Below the pieces are notes generated by a model. The model ran no database searches and was not told the DNA's origin. It worked only from the letters and a program-made list of their open reading frames with translations. Of a DNA stretch of 64,000 nt, positions 8,698 through 17,837 are shown piece by piece. Location of the stretch: NCBI RefSeq assembly GCF_000759475.1, contig NZ_CP009454.1, positions 2,232,001 through 2,296,000 on the forward strand, given 5' to 3'. Made by a program: the position numbers and the translations under genes. The stretch comes from Pantoea rwandensis (GTDB lineage Bacteria; Pseudomonadota; Gammaproteobacteria; Enterobacterales; Enterobacteriaceae). Within the stretch, counting starts at the first letter, position 1. The number at the start of each line of letters is the position of its first letter.

Positions 8698-9312
8698 ATG
8701 GAAGAGCTTACTCAACGAGTCGGGTTGTTGGAAAAGACCACCCATCAAATTCAACAGGATGTTGCCGTCCTGACCGCGCGATCGGAGAATTTTGCGACCA
8801 GAGCTGATATCTGCACGCTGCGTAGCGAACTGCTGGGTGAAATGGGACAGTCGGAAAAGCGTAGCGATGGCAAGTTTGACAAGATGGCGCTGAATTTCGA
8901 CGACAAGCTTGGAAAAATGGCGTTGCACTTTGACGATAAATTGGAAAAGTTAGAAGTGCGTATCGACGGCAAGCTGGACAAAATGGCGCTGCACTTTGAC
9001 GATAAACTGGAAAAGTTAGAAGTGCGTATCGACGACAAGCTGGACAAAATGGAACTGCGCATCGACGACAAGCTGGACAAAATGGAACTGCGCATCGATG
9101 ACAAGCTGGACAAAATGGAACAACGCATCGATGTGAAGTTTGAACGCATGGATGAAAAATTCGAGAAGAAATTTGTCAGGATCGATGAGAAGTTTGAAAA
9201 GCTGAATGTGAAATTTGAAAAGCTGAATGATCGACTAACCTGGTCAATTATGGTGCCCGCTATTCTGGCTGTGCTGGCCTGGTTTGTGAAAGACCTGTTG
9301 GTGAAAGTTTGA
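8698..9312 (+). CDS. Membrane-anchored coiled-coil protein with hendecad repeats
   Basis: This 204-residue protein is not recognised as a named family. Residues ~1-57 are helical and charged. Then come eight near-identical 11-residue units of the type DKLDKMELRID, followed by 7-residue units (EKFEKLN, VKFEKLN), and last a hydrophobic segment (residues ~182-195) that should anchor it in the membrane. Hendecads followed by heptads suggest a long parallel coiled coil with changing supercoil. There are two good starts in the same frame: ATG 8623 with GGAGG 6 bp upstream, and ATG 8698 with GGAGG 7 bp upstream. The second is chosen because the helical region begins there; the first would add 25 residues. 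Confidence 0.75.
   Translation: MEELTQRVGLLEKTTHQIQQDVAVLTARSENFATRADICTLRSELLGEMGQSEKRSDGKFDKMALNFDDKLGKMALHFDDKLEKLEVRIDGKLDKMALHFDDKLEKLEVRIDDKLDKMELRIDDKLDKMELRIDDKLDKMEQRIDVKFERMDEKFEKKFVRIDEKFEKLNVKFEKLNDRLTWSIMVPAILAVLAWFVKDLLVKV
8869..9132 (+). repeat. Eight tandem 33-bp coding units (11-residue hendecads)
   Basis: Eight consecutive 33-bp units encode 11-residue segments beginning G/DKxxKM or DKLEKL and ending in D. The last three differ from one another by only a few bases, so copy number could change by slippage or recombination. Confidence 0.85.
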
Positions 9313-9328
9313 CCTGTAATCCAATATC

Positions 9329-9354
9329 ATTCCGGCCCCAGTGGGACCGGAATG
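9329..9354. terminator. Hairpin between convergent genes
   Basis: CATTCCGG pairs with CCGGAATG around a GC-rich top with one mismatch. It lies in the 48-bp gap between the coiled-coil gene and amn. No T-run flanks it, so its terminator role is only likely. Confidence 0.4.
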
Positions 9355-9360
9355 AAGCAT

Positions 9361-10809
9361 TTACCTGAACGGTGGTTCATTAAAGGTGCGCAGTTTCCTT
9401 GAATGCAACTTATCGCCCTCAGCACGCAGCAGCTCAACCGCGCAGATGCCGATCTGCAGATGCTCAGAAATCGCCCCTTCATAGAAGCGATTCGCCTGGC
9501 CCGGCAGTTTAATTTCGCCGTGCAGTGGTTTATCCGACACGCACAGCAAGGTGCCATAGGGAACGCGGAAGCGATAACCCTGTGCCGCGATAGTGGCGCT
9601 CTCCATGTCTACCGCGACCGCGCGGCTCAGGTTGAAACGCAGCGCGGAAGCGGAGTAACGCAGCTCCCAGTTGCGATCGTCCGTTGTTACCACCGTACCC
9701 GTGCGCAGCCGCTGTTTCACCTCTTCTCCCGGCATGCCGCTCACGGCCTTAGTGGCGTCATACAGCGCTCGCTGCACTTCAGCAATGCTTGGAATAGGAA
9801 TGTCCGGCGGCAGCACGCTATCCAGCACATGGTCGTCTCGCAAATAAGCATGCGCCAGCACGTAATCACCGATGGTCTGGCTTTCGCGCAGGCCGCCGCA
9901 GTGACCAATCATCAACCAGGCGTGCGGACGTATCACTGCGAGGTGGTCGCAGATGGTTTTGGCATTGGACGGACCCACACCAATGTTCACCAGTGTGATG
10001 CCACGACGATTTGGTGACGTCAGGTGCCAGGCGGGCATCTGGTGCTTTTTCCACGCCAGATCAGACATCATTGCTGTGGGATCCTGGGTGTCAGCGGTGA
10101 TCACCACATCGCCAGCACAGGCAAGGCTGTCATAAGGTGTGGAGGGATCCTGAACCTGTTCAATGGCCCAACGCACGAACTCATCAACATAACGCGTGTA
10201 ATTGGTAAACAGCACAAACGGCTGGAAGTGCTCCACAGCGGTGCCGGTGTAATGGCGTAAACGCGCCAGAGAGAAGTCGGTGCGCAGCGCATCGAAATGT
10301 GACAGCGGGAAAATCGCGTTGGCATGGAAGAGGCCGTCTGCGGTTTCATCGCCAATCTGTGACAGTTCAGTGGTAGGGAAATGGCGCGCAATGCTGGCGC
10401 TCATCGAGCGATCCAGTGTCAGGCCATCGATCACGTAGGGGTACGGGATCTCCTGCTGGGAAGGCACCACTTCAACCAGGACGTCGTACTCTTTCTCCAG
10501 CATCTGCAGCTGCTCACTCAGATAGTGGCGCAACAGTGCCGGGCGGGTAATGGTGGTGCTATAACTGCCGGTGTGGGTAAAACGTCCCCATGCACGAGTG
10601 CGGTTTTGCTGTGGGCCTTCACCCAGCCAGGTGATGCGCAGTTCCGGATAAACAAACAGGCCTTTCTGTCGCGCATCCTCATCCGGTAGCGTGCCCTGTG
10701 TCGTGAAATCGCGAATCGCATTACGCAGTGCTTCCACCGCACTGTCATACAGGCGCTCCAGCTCATCCAGTGCTTGCTGGCTACTCAATCCGTTCCGTTG
10801 CGTATTCAT
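9361..10809 (-). CDS. amn: AMP nucleosidase
   Basis: Amn hydrolyses AMP to adenine and ribose 5-phosphate in the cytoplasm and helps set adenylate levels. The 482-residue product matches the E. coli length (484). It has the N-terminal AMN-specific domain and a C-terminal nucleoside-phosphorylase fold with VNIGVGPSNAKT and IGHCGGLRESQ. ATG 10809 has AAGGAGA upstream. An upstream in-frame extension to 11013 has no comparable ribosome site and would add 68 unlike residues. Adenine released here could be balanced by the nearby purine permease, but the two are not in one operon. Confidence 0.95.
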   Translation of the reverse strand: MNTQRNGLSSQQALDELERLYDSAVEALRNAIRDFTTQGTLPDEDARQKGLFVYPELRITWLGEGPQQNRTRAWGRFTHTGSYSTTITRPALLRHYLSEQLQMLEKEYDVLVEVVPSQQEIPYPYVIDGLTLDRSMSASIARHFPTTELSQIGDETADGLFHANAIFPLSHFDALRTDFSLARLRHYTGTAVEHFQPFVLFTNYTRYVDEFVRWAIEQVQDPSTPYDSLACAGDVVITADTQDPTAMMSDLAWKKHQMPAWHLTSPNRRGITLVNIGVGPSNAKTICDHLAVIRPHAWLMIGHCGGLRESQTIGDYVLAHAYLRDDHVLDSVLPPDIPIPSIAEVQRALYDATKAVSGMPGEEVKQRLRTGTVVTTDDRNWELRYSASALRFNLSRAVAVDMESATIAAQGYRFRVPYGTLLCVSDKPLHGEIKLPGQANRFYEGAISEHLQIGICAVELLRAEGDKLHSRKLRTFNEPPFR

Positions 10810-11154
10810 AGATTCTCCTTCAGGAAACGTGGACCGATTTGACCAGAGCATAGCGGATAAACACCCCAGCACGATGAATAATCTGTGATCGACCGCATTC
10901 TGCACCATCACGGTGCTGGTATGCGGCTTAACTCTGGCTATGTTTATGATTAGCAGGGATGTCAACTCGCGCCTTGTCTGCCCTGGCGCGATGTCACTGC
11001 AAAAAGCTGCCACCGACCGTCTTCTTTGGCGAGTTTCTTGCTTATTTCATAACCGTGGCCCTACCAGCCACACTATGCGCTGCAAAAGTTTCAGAAATTG
11101 ATTTCTCCCAGGCCGTGGTATGGCTCCGTTCCTGACCCGTTGAGGATTGAAAGC
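10810..11154. other. Divergent intergenic region between amn and the liv-type operon
   Basis: About 345 bp hold the promoters of two divergent units. No RNA gene, short gene with a ribosome site, or strong known operator was recognised. Lrp-type control of the transporter is plausible from the family but no site can be claimed. Confidence 0.5.
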
Positions 11155-12270
11155 ATGTCTTTGAAATTCATGAAACACCCAGTGAAGGTGGTACTTGCAG
11201 GTTGCCTGAGCATGGCATTTTACGCTCAGGCGGATATCAAGATTGGTGTGGCAGGCCCGTTCTCTGGCCCGAATGCGACCTACGGGGCGCAATATTGGAA
11301 GGGCGCAAGTCAGGCAGCCGATGATATCAATGCCGCTGGCGGTATTAACGGCGAAAAAATTGTGCTGGTGCAGGGCGATGATGCCTGTGAACCCAAGCAG
11401 GCGGTGTCGGTAGCAAACCGACTTGTCGATCAGGACAAAGTGATGGCGGTGGTGGGGCACTTCTGCTCCTCTTCCACCATGCCCGCGTCAGAGGTGTATG
11501 ACGAAGCTGGCGTGCTGGCGATTACTCCCGGATCAACCAACCCGCAAATTACCGAGCGCGGCATGAAAACCATGTTCCGTATGTGTGGCCGTGACGATCA
11601 GCAAGGCGCGATTGCAGCGGACTTCATTATCGACAAACTGAAAGCGAAAAAGGTGGCGGTCATCCATGACAAAGACACTTACGGTCAGGGGCTGGCCGAT
11701 GCCACCAAAGCTGCGCTGGAAAAACGCGGAGTAAAAGAGGTGCTTTATGAAGGGCTTTCTCGCGGTGAGAAGGACTTCAATGCGCTGGTCACCAAGATTG
11801 GCGCGGTGAAACCCGACGTGGTCTATTTTGGTGGCTGTCACCCGGAAGCCGGTCCTTTGGTGCGCCAGATGCGTGAACAAGGCGTGAATGCCGCCTTCTT
11901 CTCCGGTGACTGCATCGTGACGGAAGAGATGGTAACAGCGGCAGGCGGCCCTCAGTACACCAAAGGGGTATACATGACCTTTGGCAATGACCCGCGCACC
12001 ATTCCGGATGGCAAAGCGGTGATTGAGAAGTTCCGTGCCAGCGGTTTCGAACCGGAAGGTTACACCCTGTACGCTTACGCCTCTGTGCAGGCCATTGCGG
12101 CGGCTTACAAAGCGGCGGGTAAAGACAACGCGAAAGCCAGCGATTGGTTGAAAGCGAATAGCGTTGACACCGTCATGGGTAAAAAAGCCTGGGATGGTAA
12201 AGGCGATCTGAAAGTCTCGGATTATGTGGTTTATCAGTGGGATGACAAAGGCAAATATCACCAACTGTAA
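11155..12270 (+). CDS. Branched-chain amino acid ABC transporter, periplasmic binding protein (LivK/LivJ type)
   Basis: This 371-residue periplasmic receptor binds leucine, isoleucine and valine, or a related amino acid, and feeds the LivHMGF complex. It opens with a signal peptide (hydrophobic from residue ~10, cleavage after AQA) and then the Leu/Ile/Val-binding fold: IKIGVAGPFSGPNATYG, DDINAAGGINGEKI, GDDACEPKQAV and VGHFCSSSTMPAS, all typical of LivJ/LivK. ATG 11155 is chosen with GAGG at 11142-11145; codons from 11098 lack a ribosome site. A terminator-like hairpin separates it from the permease genes, which fits the usual excess of binding protein. Confidence 0.92.
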   Translation: MSLKFMKHPVKVVLAGCLSMAFYAQADIKIGVAGPFSGPNATYGAQYWKGASQAADDINAAGGINGEKIVLVQGDDACEPKQAVSVANRLVDQDKVMAVVGHFCSSSTMPASEVYDEAGVLAITPGSTNPQITERGMKTMFRMCGRDDQQGAIAADFIIDKLKAKKVAVIHDKDTYGQGLADATKAALEKRGVKEVLYEGLSRGEKDFNALVTKIGAVKPDVVYFGGCHPEAGPLVRQMREQGVNAAFFSGDCIVTEEMVTAAGGPQYTKGVYMTFGNDPRTIPDGKAVIEKFRASGFEPEGYTLYAYASVQAIAAAYKAAGKDNAKASDWLKANSVDTVMGKKAWDGKGDLKVSDYVVYQWDDKGKYHQL

Positions 12271-12280
12271 TTCGATACGC

Positions 12281-12304
12281 GGCCCCGTATCACGGGGCCT
12301 TTCG
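12281..12304 (+). terminator. Intra-operon attenuating terminator
   Basis: GGCCCCGT and ACGGGGCC form an 8-bp stem followed by TTTCG, between the binding-protein and first permease genes. It should reduce rather than stop transcription into livHMGF. Confidence 0.65.
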
Positions 12305-12350
12305 CCATTGGGCGCGAGGTATGCGCTCCCTTTACGCGCGGGATGGATTT

Positions 12351-13265
12351 ATGGACGCCTTCTTCTTACAGCAGTTGATCAACGGCCTGACGCTGGGCGC
12401 AGTGTATGGGTTGATCGCCATCGGTTACACCATGGTTTACGGCATTATCGGCATGATCAACTTCGCGCATGGCGAGTTGTATATGATCTCCGCCTATTTG
12501 TGCGCGATAGGCTTAGCACTCCTGAGCTTCTTCGGTATTCACTCCTTCCCGTTGCTGATTTTTGGCACTTTGCTGTTCACCATTATTGTCACGGCGGCTT
12601 ATGGCTGGGCCATCGAGCGTATTGCTTATCGCCCCCTGCGTAACTCGACACGTCTTGCACCGTTGATTTCCGCCATCGGCATGTCGCTGATTCTGCAAAA
12701 CTACGTGCAGCTCAGCCAGGGCCCCAACCAGCAGGGCATTCCGACGCTGCTCACGGGGGTGTTGCGCATGGAAGTGGATGGCGGCATTGTGCAAATCACC
12801 TGGACCAAGGTCTTTATCCTGATAGCCGCGTTTTGTGGTATGGCGCTGCTCACCTGGATTATTCAGTACACCAAACTTGGGCGCATCTGCCGGGCTGTTC
12901 AGCAGGATCGGCGCATGGCATCCATTCTTGGCATTAACACCGATCGCGTGATTTCGCTGGTGTTTGTCATCGGCGCAGCCATGGCCGGACTGGCGGGTGT
13001 GCTGGTGACCATGAACTATGGCACGTTTGATTTTTATGCGGGATTCATCATTGGTATCAAAGCCTTCACGGCGGCGGTGCTGGGCGGTATCGGTTCTCTA
13101 CCTGGTGCCATGCTCGGTGGACTGCTACTTGGGGTAGCGGAAGCGCAGTTTGCGGGGCTGGTTAACTCTGACTACAAAGATGTGTTCTCGTTTTCGCTGC
13201 TGGTGGTGATTTTAATCTTCCGTCCGCAGGGACTGCTGGGTCGTCCGCTGGTCGCGAAAGTGTGA
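12351..13265 (+). CDS. livH: Branched-chain amino acid ABC transporter permease LivH
   Basis: This is one of the two inner-membrane channel subunits, 304 residues against 308 in E. coli. The sequence LQQLINGLTLGAVYGLIAIG at the start, YTMVYGIIGMINFAHGE near residue 30 and KAFTAAVLGGIGSLPGAM near residue 235 are LivH hallmarks. ATG 12351 is chosen over 12321 because the protein then begins just before its first membrane segment, as in LivH. It lies 10 bp upstream of livM. Confidence 0.92.
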   Translation: MDAFFLQQLINGLTLGAVYGLIAIGYTMVYGIIGMINFAHGELYMISAYLCAIGLALLSFFGIHSFPLLIFGTLLFTIIVTAAYGWAIERIAYRPLRNSTRLAPLISAIGMSLILQNYVQLSQGPNQQGIPTLLTGVLRMEVDGGIVQITWTKVFILIAAFCGMALLTWIIQYTKLGRICRAVQQDRRMASILGINTDRVISLVFVIGAAMAGLAGVLVTMNYGTFDFYAGFIIGIKAFTAAVLGGIGSLPGAMLGGLLLGVAEAQFAGLVNSDYKDVFSFSLLVVILIFRPQGLLGRPLVAKV

Positions 13266-13275
13266 GGAAGCCACG

Positions 13276-14559
13276 ATGAATGCAATGACGCAAAAAGCGG
13301 GCGTGCGTGAAGCATTGCTCGACACGCTGCTGGCGGGAGTAATTGCGCTGGTGGTGTTTGGTCCGATTGTGGGTGTGGTGCTGGATGGTTACAGCTTCAA
13401 ACTGTCGCCGCAACGTGTAGCGCTGTTGGTGGGACTGGTGATGGCAGGGCGCTTAATGCTCAGCCTGTTCACCAGTACGCTTTATGGTCAACGCTTTATA
13501 CGCAAGTTTGAAGGCAATGATGATGGCGTATATGTCCGCGAGCCGGGTTATCGCTCGCGGATGCGCTGGATATTGCCGCTGATACTGATTGCTGCGCTGG
13601 CCTTTCCTTTTCTCTCCAGTAAATACCTGCTAACGGTCGCTATTCTGGGGCTGATTTATGTGCTGCTGGGGCTAGGGCTCAATATTGTGGTGGGGTTGGC
13701 CGGATTACTCGATTTGGGTTATGTCGCATTTTATGCCATCGGCGCTTATGGCCTGGCGCTGGGCTACGAGTACCTCGGCCTGGGGTTCTGGAGTATGTTG
13801 CCGATCGCGGCATTAATGGCGGCGTTTGCCGGAGCGTTGCTGGGGTTTCCGGTGCTGCGCATGCATGGTGACTATCTGGCGATTGTGACCCTCGGCTTTG
13901 GTGAAATCATCCGTCTGGTCTTAACCAACTGGTTGTCATTTACCGGCGGCCCCAATGGCGTATCGGTGCCTTCACCGACATTTTTTGGCCTCGAATTTGC
14001 TCGCCGGGCGCGGGACGGGGGGGTGCCTTATCACGAGTTTCTGCATCTCGATTACAACCCCAATATGAAATTTATCTTCATTTATGTGGTGCTGGTACTC
14101 GTGGTGCTGCTGGTGCTGTTGATCAAGCATCGGTTAACGCGCATGCCCATTGGCCGCGCCTGGGAAGCATTGCGGGAAGATGAAATTGCCTGCCGCGCCA
14201 TGGGGCTTAACCATGTACTGGTCAAACTCTCCGCCTTTATGTTGGGTGCCTCGACAGCCGGGATTGCCGGGGTGTTTTTCGCCAGCTATCAGGGGTTCGT
14301 CAATCCCACTTCCTTTACTTTTTTCGAATCGGCATTAATCCTGGCGATTGTGGTTCTGGGGGGGATGGGCTCGACACTCGGCGTGGTGCTTGCCGCCTTT
14401 GTGCTGACGGTCGCGCCGGAACTGCTGCGTAGTTTTGCCGAATATCGCGTGCTGCTGTTTGGCATGCTGATGGTGTTAATGATGATTTGGCGACCACGCG
14501 GATTGGTTCGTACCGCGCGTGTGGGTGTTCCGCTGCGGAAAGGAGTGCGCCATGAGTGA
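13276..14559 (+). CDS. livM: Branched-chain amino acid ABC transporter permease LivM
   Basis: This is the second channel subunit, 427 residues (E. coli LivM 425). It has the N-terminal domain peculiar to enterobacterial LivM, then a core with GLGLNIVVGLAGLLDLGYVAFYAIGA written across residues ~130-155, the coupling sequence GRAWEALREDEIACRAMGLN near residue 290, and a final segment MMIWRPRGLV. ATG 13276 follows GAGGAAG. Its stop overlaps the livG start by 8 bp. Confidence 0.92.
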   Translation: MNAMTQKAGVREALLDTLLAGVIALVVFGPIVGVVLDGYSFKLSPQRVALLVGLVMAGRLMLSLFTSTLYGQRFIRKFEGNDDGVYVREPGYRSRMRWILPLILIAALAFPFLSSKYLLTVAILGLIYVLLGLGLNIVVGLAGLLDLGYVAFYAIGAYGLALGYEYLGLGFWSMLPIAALMAAFAGALLGFPVLRMHGDYLAIVTLGFGEIIRLVLTNWLSFTGGPNGVSVPSPTFFGLEFARRARDGGVPYHEFLHLDYNPNMKFIFIYVVLVLVVLLVLLIKHRLTRMPIGRAWEALREDEIACRAMGLNHVLVKLSAFMLGASTAGIAGVFFASYQGFVNPTSFTFFESALILAIVVLGGMGSTLGVVLAAFVLTVAPELLRSFAEYRVLLFGMLMVLMMIWRPRGLVRTARVGVPLRKGVRHE

Positions 14560-15427
14560 TGCCATTCTACAAGTTGATCACTTAATGATGCGCTTTGGCG
14601 GCATCAAAGCCCTGAACGATGTCAGCCTTTCTGTGGCGCGCGGTTCGGTTACCTCATTAATCGGTCCGAACGGGGCGGGAAAAACCACGGTGTTCAACTG
14701 CCTGACCGGGTTTTATCGCGCCACCGGCGGGCGCATCATACTCAATGCCCACCAGCGCAGTACCGACGTGATTCAGGTACTGGGGCAAAAAATTCATCCG
14801 CAGGACTGGCTTCATCCGGCACGGCTGGGATCGCGTGTTTGGTACAAAATGTTTGGCGGCGCGCATCTGGTTAACCGTGCTGGACTGGCGCGGACGTTCC
14901 AGAACATCCGCTTGTTTCGTGAGATGTCGGTGGTAGAGAACCTGCTGGTGGCGCAGCACATGCAGGTCAATCGTCAACTGCTGGCCGGTGTATTGAATAC
15001 CCGTGGTTATCGCGAAGCAGAAAACCGCGCGTTAGACCGCGCGTTCTTCTGGCTGGAAAATGTGGATTTGGTCTCCAGCGCCAATCGACTGGCTGGCACG
15101 CTCTCGTATGGTCAGCAGCGCCGACTGGAGATTGCGCGCGCCATGTGCACGCGACCGGAACTCATTTGCCTGGACGAGCCCGCAGCGGGACTCAATCCCG
15201 TTGAAACCGATGCGCTGAGTCAGATATTGCATCGCTTACGCGCCGATCACCGTATCAGCGTGTTGTTGATTGAGCACGACATGCCGATGGTCATGCGTAT
15301 CTCCGATCACATTGTGGTGCTGGATCATGGCGATGTTATTGCACAGGGGACGCCGCAGCAAATTCGCCACGATCCCAACGTTATCGCCGCTTATCTCGGC
15401 GCAGATGAGGAGAGCGACCATGACTGA
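14552..15427 (+). CDS. livG: Branched-chain amino acid ABC transporter ATPase LivG
   Basis: This is a cytoplasmic ATPase that powers the transporter with LivF. Walker A is IGPNGAGKTTVF near residue 37, the signature LSYGQQRRLEIARA near 190, Walker B LICLDEPAAGLNP, and the switch region VLLIEHDM. The C-terminal extension typical of LivG is present. At 291 residues it is about 35 longer than E. coli LivG (255). The extra lies between the Walker A domain and the Q-loop (ARTFQN), in a segment rich in His/Trp/Arg. ATG 14552 overlaps the livM stop by 8 bp, so translation is coupled. Confidence 0.92.
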   Translation: MSDAILQVDHLMMRFGGIKALNDVSLSVARGSVTSLIGPNGAGKTTVFNCLTGFYRATGGRIILNAHQRSTDVIQVLGQKIHPQDWLHPARLGSRVWYKMFGGAHLVNRAGLARTFQNIRLFREMSVVENLLVAQHMQVNRQLLAGVLNTRGYREAENRALDRAFFWLENVDLVSSANRLAGTLSYGQQRRLEIARAMCTRPELICLDEPAAGLNPVETDALSQILHRLRADHRISVLLIEHDMPMVMRISDHIVVLDHGDVIAQGTPQQIRHDPNVIAAYLGADEESDHD

Positions 15428-16169
15428 ACCGATGTTAAGTTTTGAACAGGTGGACGTGTTTTATGGCCCGGTTCAGGCGCTCAGACAGGTTTCCCTGACG
15501 GTGAACCAGGGGGAAACGGTGGCGCTGATCGGCGCTAACGGCGCGGGAAAATCTACGCTGCTGATGTCGATTTTTGGCCAGCCGCGCATTGCCAGTGGTG
15601 ACATTCGCTTACGCGGCGAGTCGATCAGCCATCGCAGCACCCATTTTATCGCCGCCAGCGGCATTGCGCAGGCGCCCGAAGGCCGCCGCATCTTTCCCGA
15701 TATGACGGTGGAGGAGAACCTGCTGATGGGCACGATTGCGGTGGGCGACCGCTTTGTGAAAGAGGACAAGGAGCGGATGTACCAGCTGTTCCCACGTCTG
15801 CTCGAACGCCGCAAACAGCGTGCGATGACGCTTTCCGGGGGTGAGCAGCAGATGCTGGCGATTGCGCGTGCGCTGATGAGCCGCCCTAAATTGTTACTGC
15901 TGGATGAACCGAGTCTCGGGCTGGCGCCGATTGTGGTGAAGCAGATCTTCAACATCCTTCGCGAACTCACCCAGCAGGGCATGACGCTGTTCCTGGTAGA
16001 ACAAAATGCCCGTCATGCGCTGCGACTGGCCGATCGCGGTTATGTGATGGTCAACGGAGAGATAAAACTGAGCGGCAGTGGGGAAGAACTCCTAAATAAC
16101 GATGAGGTGCGCAGCGCTTATCTCGGTGGTGCAGCGGATCCTGCGGTGGTGGCGACAAAAAGTTTGTAA
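15420..16169 (+). CDS. livF: Branched-chain amino acid ABC transporter ATPase LivF
   Basis: This is the partner ATPase of LivG, 249 residues, with intact Walker A (IGANGAGKSTLL), Q-loop (GIAQAPEGRRIFPDMTVEENL, a LivF mark), signature (LSGGEQQMLAIARA), Walker B (LLLLDEPSLGLAP) and VEQNA switch. Its ATG at 15420 overlaps the livG stop by 8 bp, repeating the livM-livG overlap and confirming one transcription unit. It is the last gene of the operon. Confidence 0.93.
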   Translation: MTEPMLSFEQVDVFYGPVQALRQVSLTVNQGETVALIGANGAGKSTLLMSIFGQPRIASGDIRLRGESISHRSTHFIAASGIAQAPEGRRIFPDMTVEENLLMGTIAVGDRFVKEDKERMYQLFPRLLERRKQRAMTLSGGEQQMLAIARALMSRPKLLLLDEPSLGLAPIVVKQIFNILRELTQQGMTLFLVEQNARHALRLADRGYVMVNGEIKLSGSGEELLNNDEVRSAYLGGAADPAVVATKSL

Positions 16170-16289
16170 TAATGATTAAATGGTGATGGGAAACACTTTG
16201 CATATTTCTCAGTGGCCTATCATCATTATTACTCTTCTTCCTCTCCAAAGTGATTTGGTACTCCCTTGCAAAATCCTGGCGTAGCAGTG

Positions 16290-17702
16290 ATGCGGGCGGT
16301 CAGAAATACGGCGTGGTATCCGAAACGTCGCTCTTATCGCACGCTGTTGTGGCGTGAAATTACCCCGTTAGCCGTGCCCATCTTTATTGAAAATCTGTGC
16401 GTGATGCTGATGGGCGTCCTGAGTACTTTCCTCGTGAGCTGGCTGGGGAAAGAGGCGATGGCGGGCGTGGGTCTGGCCGACAGCTTCAACATGGTGATTA
16501 TCTCCTTCTTTGCGGCGATTGATCTCGGCACCACGGTGGTGGTGGCCTTTAGCCTTGCCAAGCGCAACGGCAAACGCGCGCGCGCAGCTACGCGGCAGTC
16601 GCTAGGCTTGATGACGGTGCTGGCATTCGTGCTGGTGATTGTGATTGAGATCTGGGGGCATCTGATTATCGATGTTATTGCGGGCAGCGCGGAACCCAAG
16701 GTGAAGGAACTGGCGCTGAGCTACCTGCAAACGTCGGCGTGGAGCTATCCGGCCGCGGCGATCGCCCTGATCGGTAGCGGCTCGCTGCGCGGAGCGGGAA
16801 ACACCAAAATTCCGATGCTGATTAATGGCGGCATGAATATCCTTAATATCGTGATCAGTAGCGTACTGATTTATGGTGCGATGGGGTGGGAAGGGATGGG
16901 CTTTGTCGGGGCCGGGTTGGGATTAACCATTTCACGCTATATCGGCGCGGCGGCCGCCATTTATGTGCTGTATCGTGGCATTACGCCGGCATTAAGAATC
17001 AGTATCGCCAGCTATTTCCGTCGCTGGGATCGCAACATCCTGATGGAAGTGCTGGGGATCGGGGTACCGGCCAGTATTGAGTCGGTGCTGTTTAACGGCG
17101 GTAAATTGCTGACGCAGATTTTTGTGGCAGGTATGGGCACCAATGAAATCGCGGGTAACTTTATCGCGTTCTCCATTGCCACTTTAATTAACCTTCCGGG
17201 CAACGCCCTCGGTTCGGCTTCCACCATCATTACCGGTAAGCGGCTGGGTAAAAATCAGGTGATGCAGGCGGAAAGGCAGATTAAACATGTGTTCTGGCTG
17301 GCGATGATTGGGCTGTGCACACTGGCATTGATTACCGTACCACTGGCGGGCACGCTGGCTAAATTTTACACCCGCGATCCCGAAGTTATCGAAGTCACCA
17401 AACACCTCATCTGGCTCAATGCGGCCTTTATGCCCATCTGGACCGCATCCTGGGTGCTGCCTGCTGGTTTGAAAGGCGCGCGCGATGCGCGTTACACCAT
17501 GTACGTGTCGATGTTCAGCATGTGGGGTGCGCGCGTAGTTGCCGGCTACGTGTTGGGGATCATGCTCGGTATGGGTGTGGTCGGGGTGTGGCTGGGTATG
17601 TTCCTCGATTGGACGGTGCGCGGTGTGTTCTTCTGGTTCCGTTTGACCAGTGGCAAGTGGCTTAACAATTATCGACGCATGCTGGCCAAAAGCCGGGCAT
17701 AA
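16290..17702 (+). CDS. yeeO: MATE-family exporter YeeO (FMN/FAD exporter)
   Basis: This inner-membrane multidrug and toxin extrusion family protein has 12 membrane segments. The sequence follows E. coli YeeO closely from WREITPLAVPIF onward (LGKEAMAGVGLADSFNMV, AIDLGTTVVVAFSL, IGSGSLRGAGNTKIP, WVLPAGLKGARDARY). YeeO has been shown to export flavins, so flavin export is inferred. The start is uncertain: ATG 16290 is used, a TTG at 16266 is possible, and neither has a strong ribosome site. In E. coli the gene lies near the asn tRNA genes and amn, as here. A GC-rich hairpin follows the stop. Confidence 0.88.
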   Translation: MRAVRNTAWYPKRRSYRTLLWREITPLAVPIFIENLCVMLMGVLSTFLVSWLGKEAMAGVGLADSFNMVIISFFAAIDLGTTVVVAFSLAKRNGKRARAATRQSLGLMTVLAFVLVIVIEIWGHLIIDVIAGSAEPKVKELALSYLQTSAWSYPAAAIALIGSGSLRGAGNTKIPMLINGGMNILNIVISSVLIYGAMGWEGMGFVGAGLGLTISRYIGAAAAIYVLYRGITPALRISIASYFRRWDRNILMEVLGIGVPASIESVLFNGGKLLTQIFVAGMGTNEIAGNFIAFSIATLINLPGNALGSASTIITGKRLGKNQVMQAERQIKHVFWLAMIGLCTLALITVPLAGTLAKFYTRDPEVIEVTKHLIWLNAAFMPIWTASWVLPAGLKGARDARYTMYVSMFSMWGARVVAGYVLGIMLGMGVVGVWLGMFLDWTVRGVFFWFRLTSGKWLNNYRRMLAKSRA

Positions 17703-17707
17703 CCTGC

Positions 17708-17734
17708 ATGGCCGCCGTAGCAGTAGGCGGCCAT
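17708..17734 (+). terminator. Hairpin after yeeO
   Basis: ATGGCCGCC pairs with GGCGGCCAT around a 9-base loop just after the stop codon. The following sequence is AT-rich but has no T-run, so termination strength is uncertain. Confidence 0.45.
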
Positions 17735-17837
17735 GAATATATGCATTAATTGGGATTCCATCGCATAACTAATCGTTTTGGTTATAAAGCAAGTTACGCT
17801 TTACTGTCAGGGTCAACCATTACTGGAGAACCTGACG

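Noticed and set aside
8869..9132. Tandem repeats considered as a CRISPR array
   Set aside because: The units are contiguous 33-bp coding repeats with no spacers, in one open reading frame.
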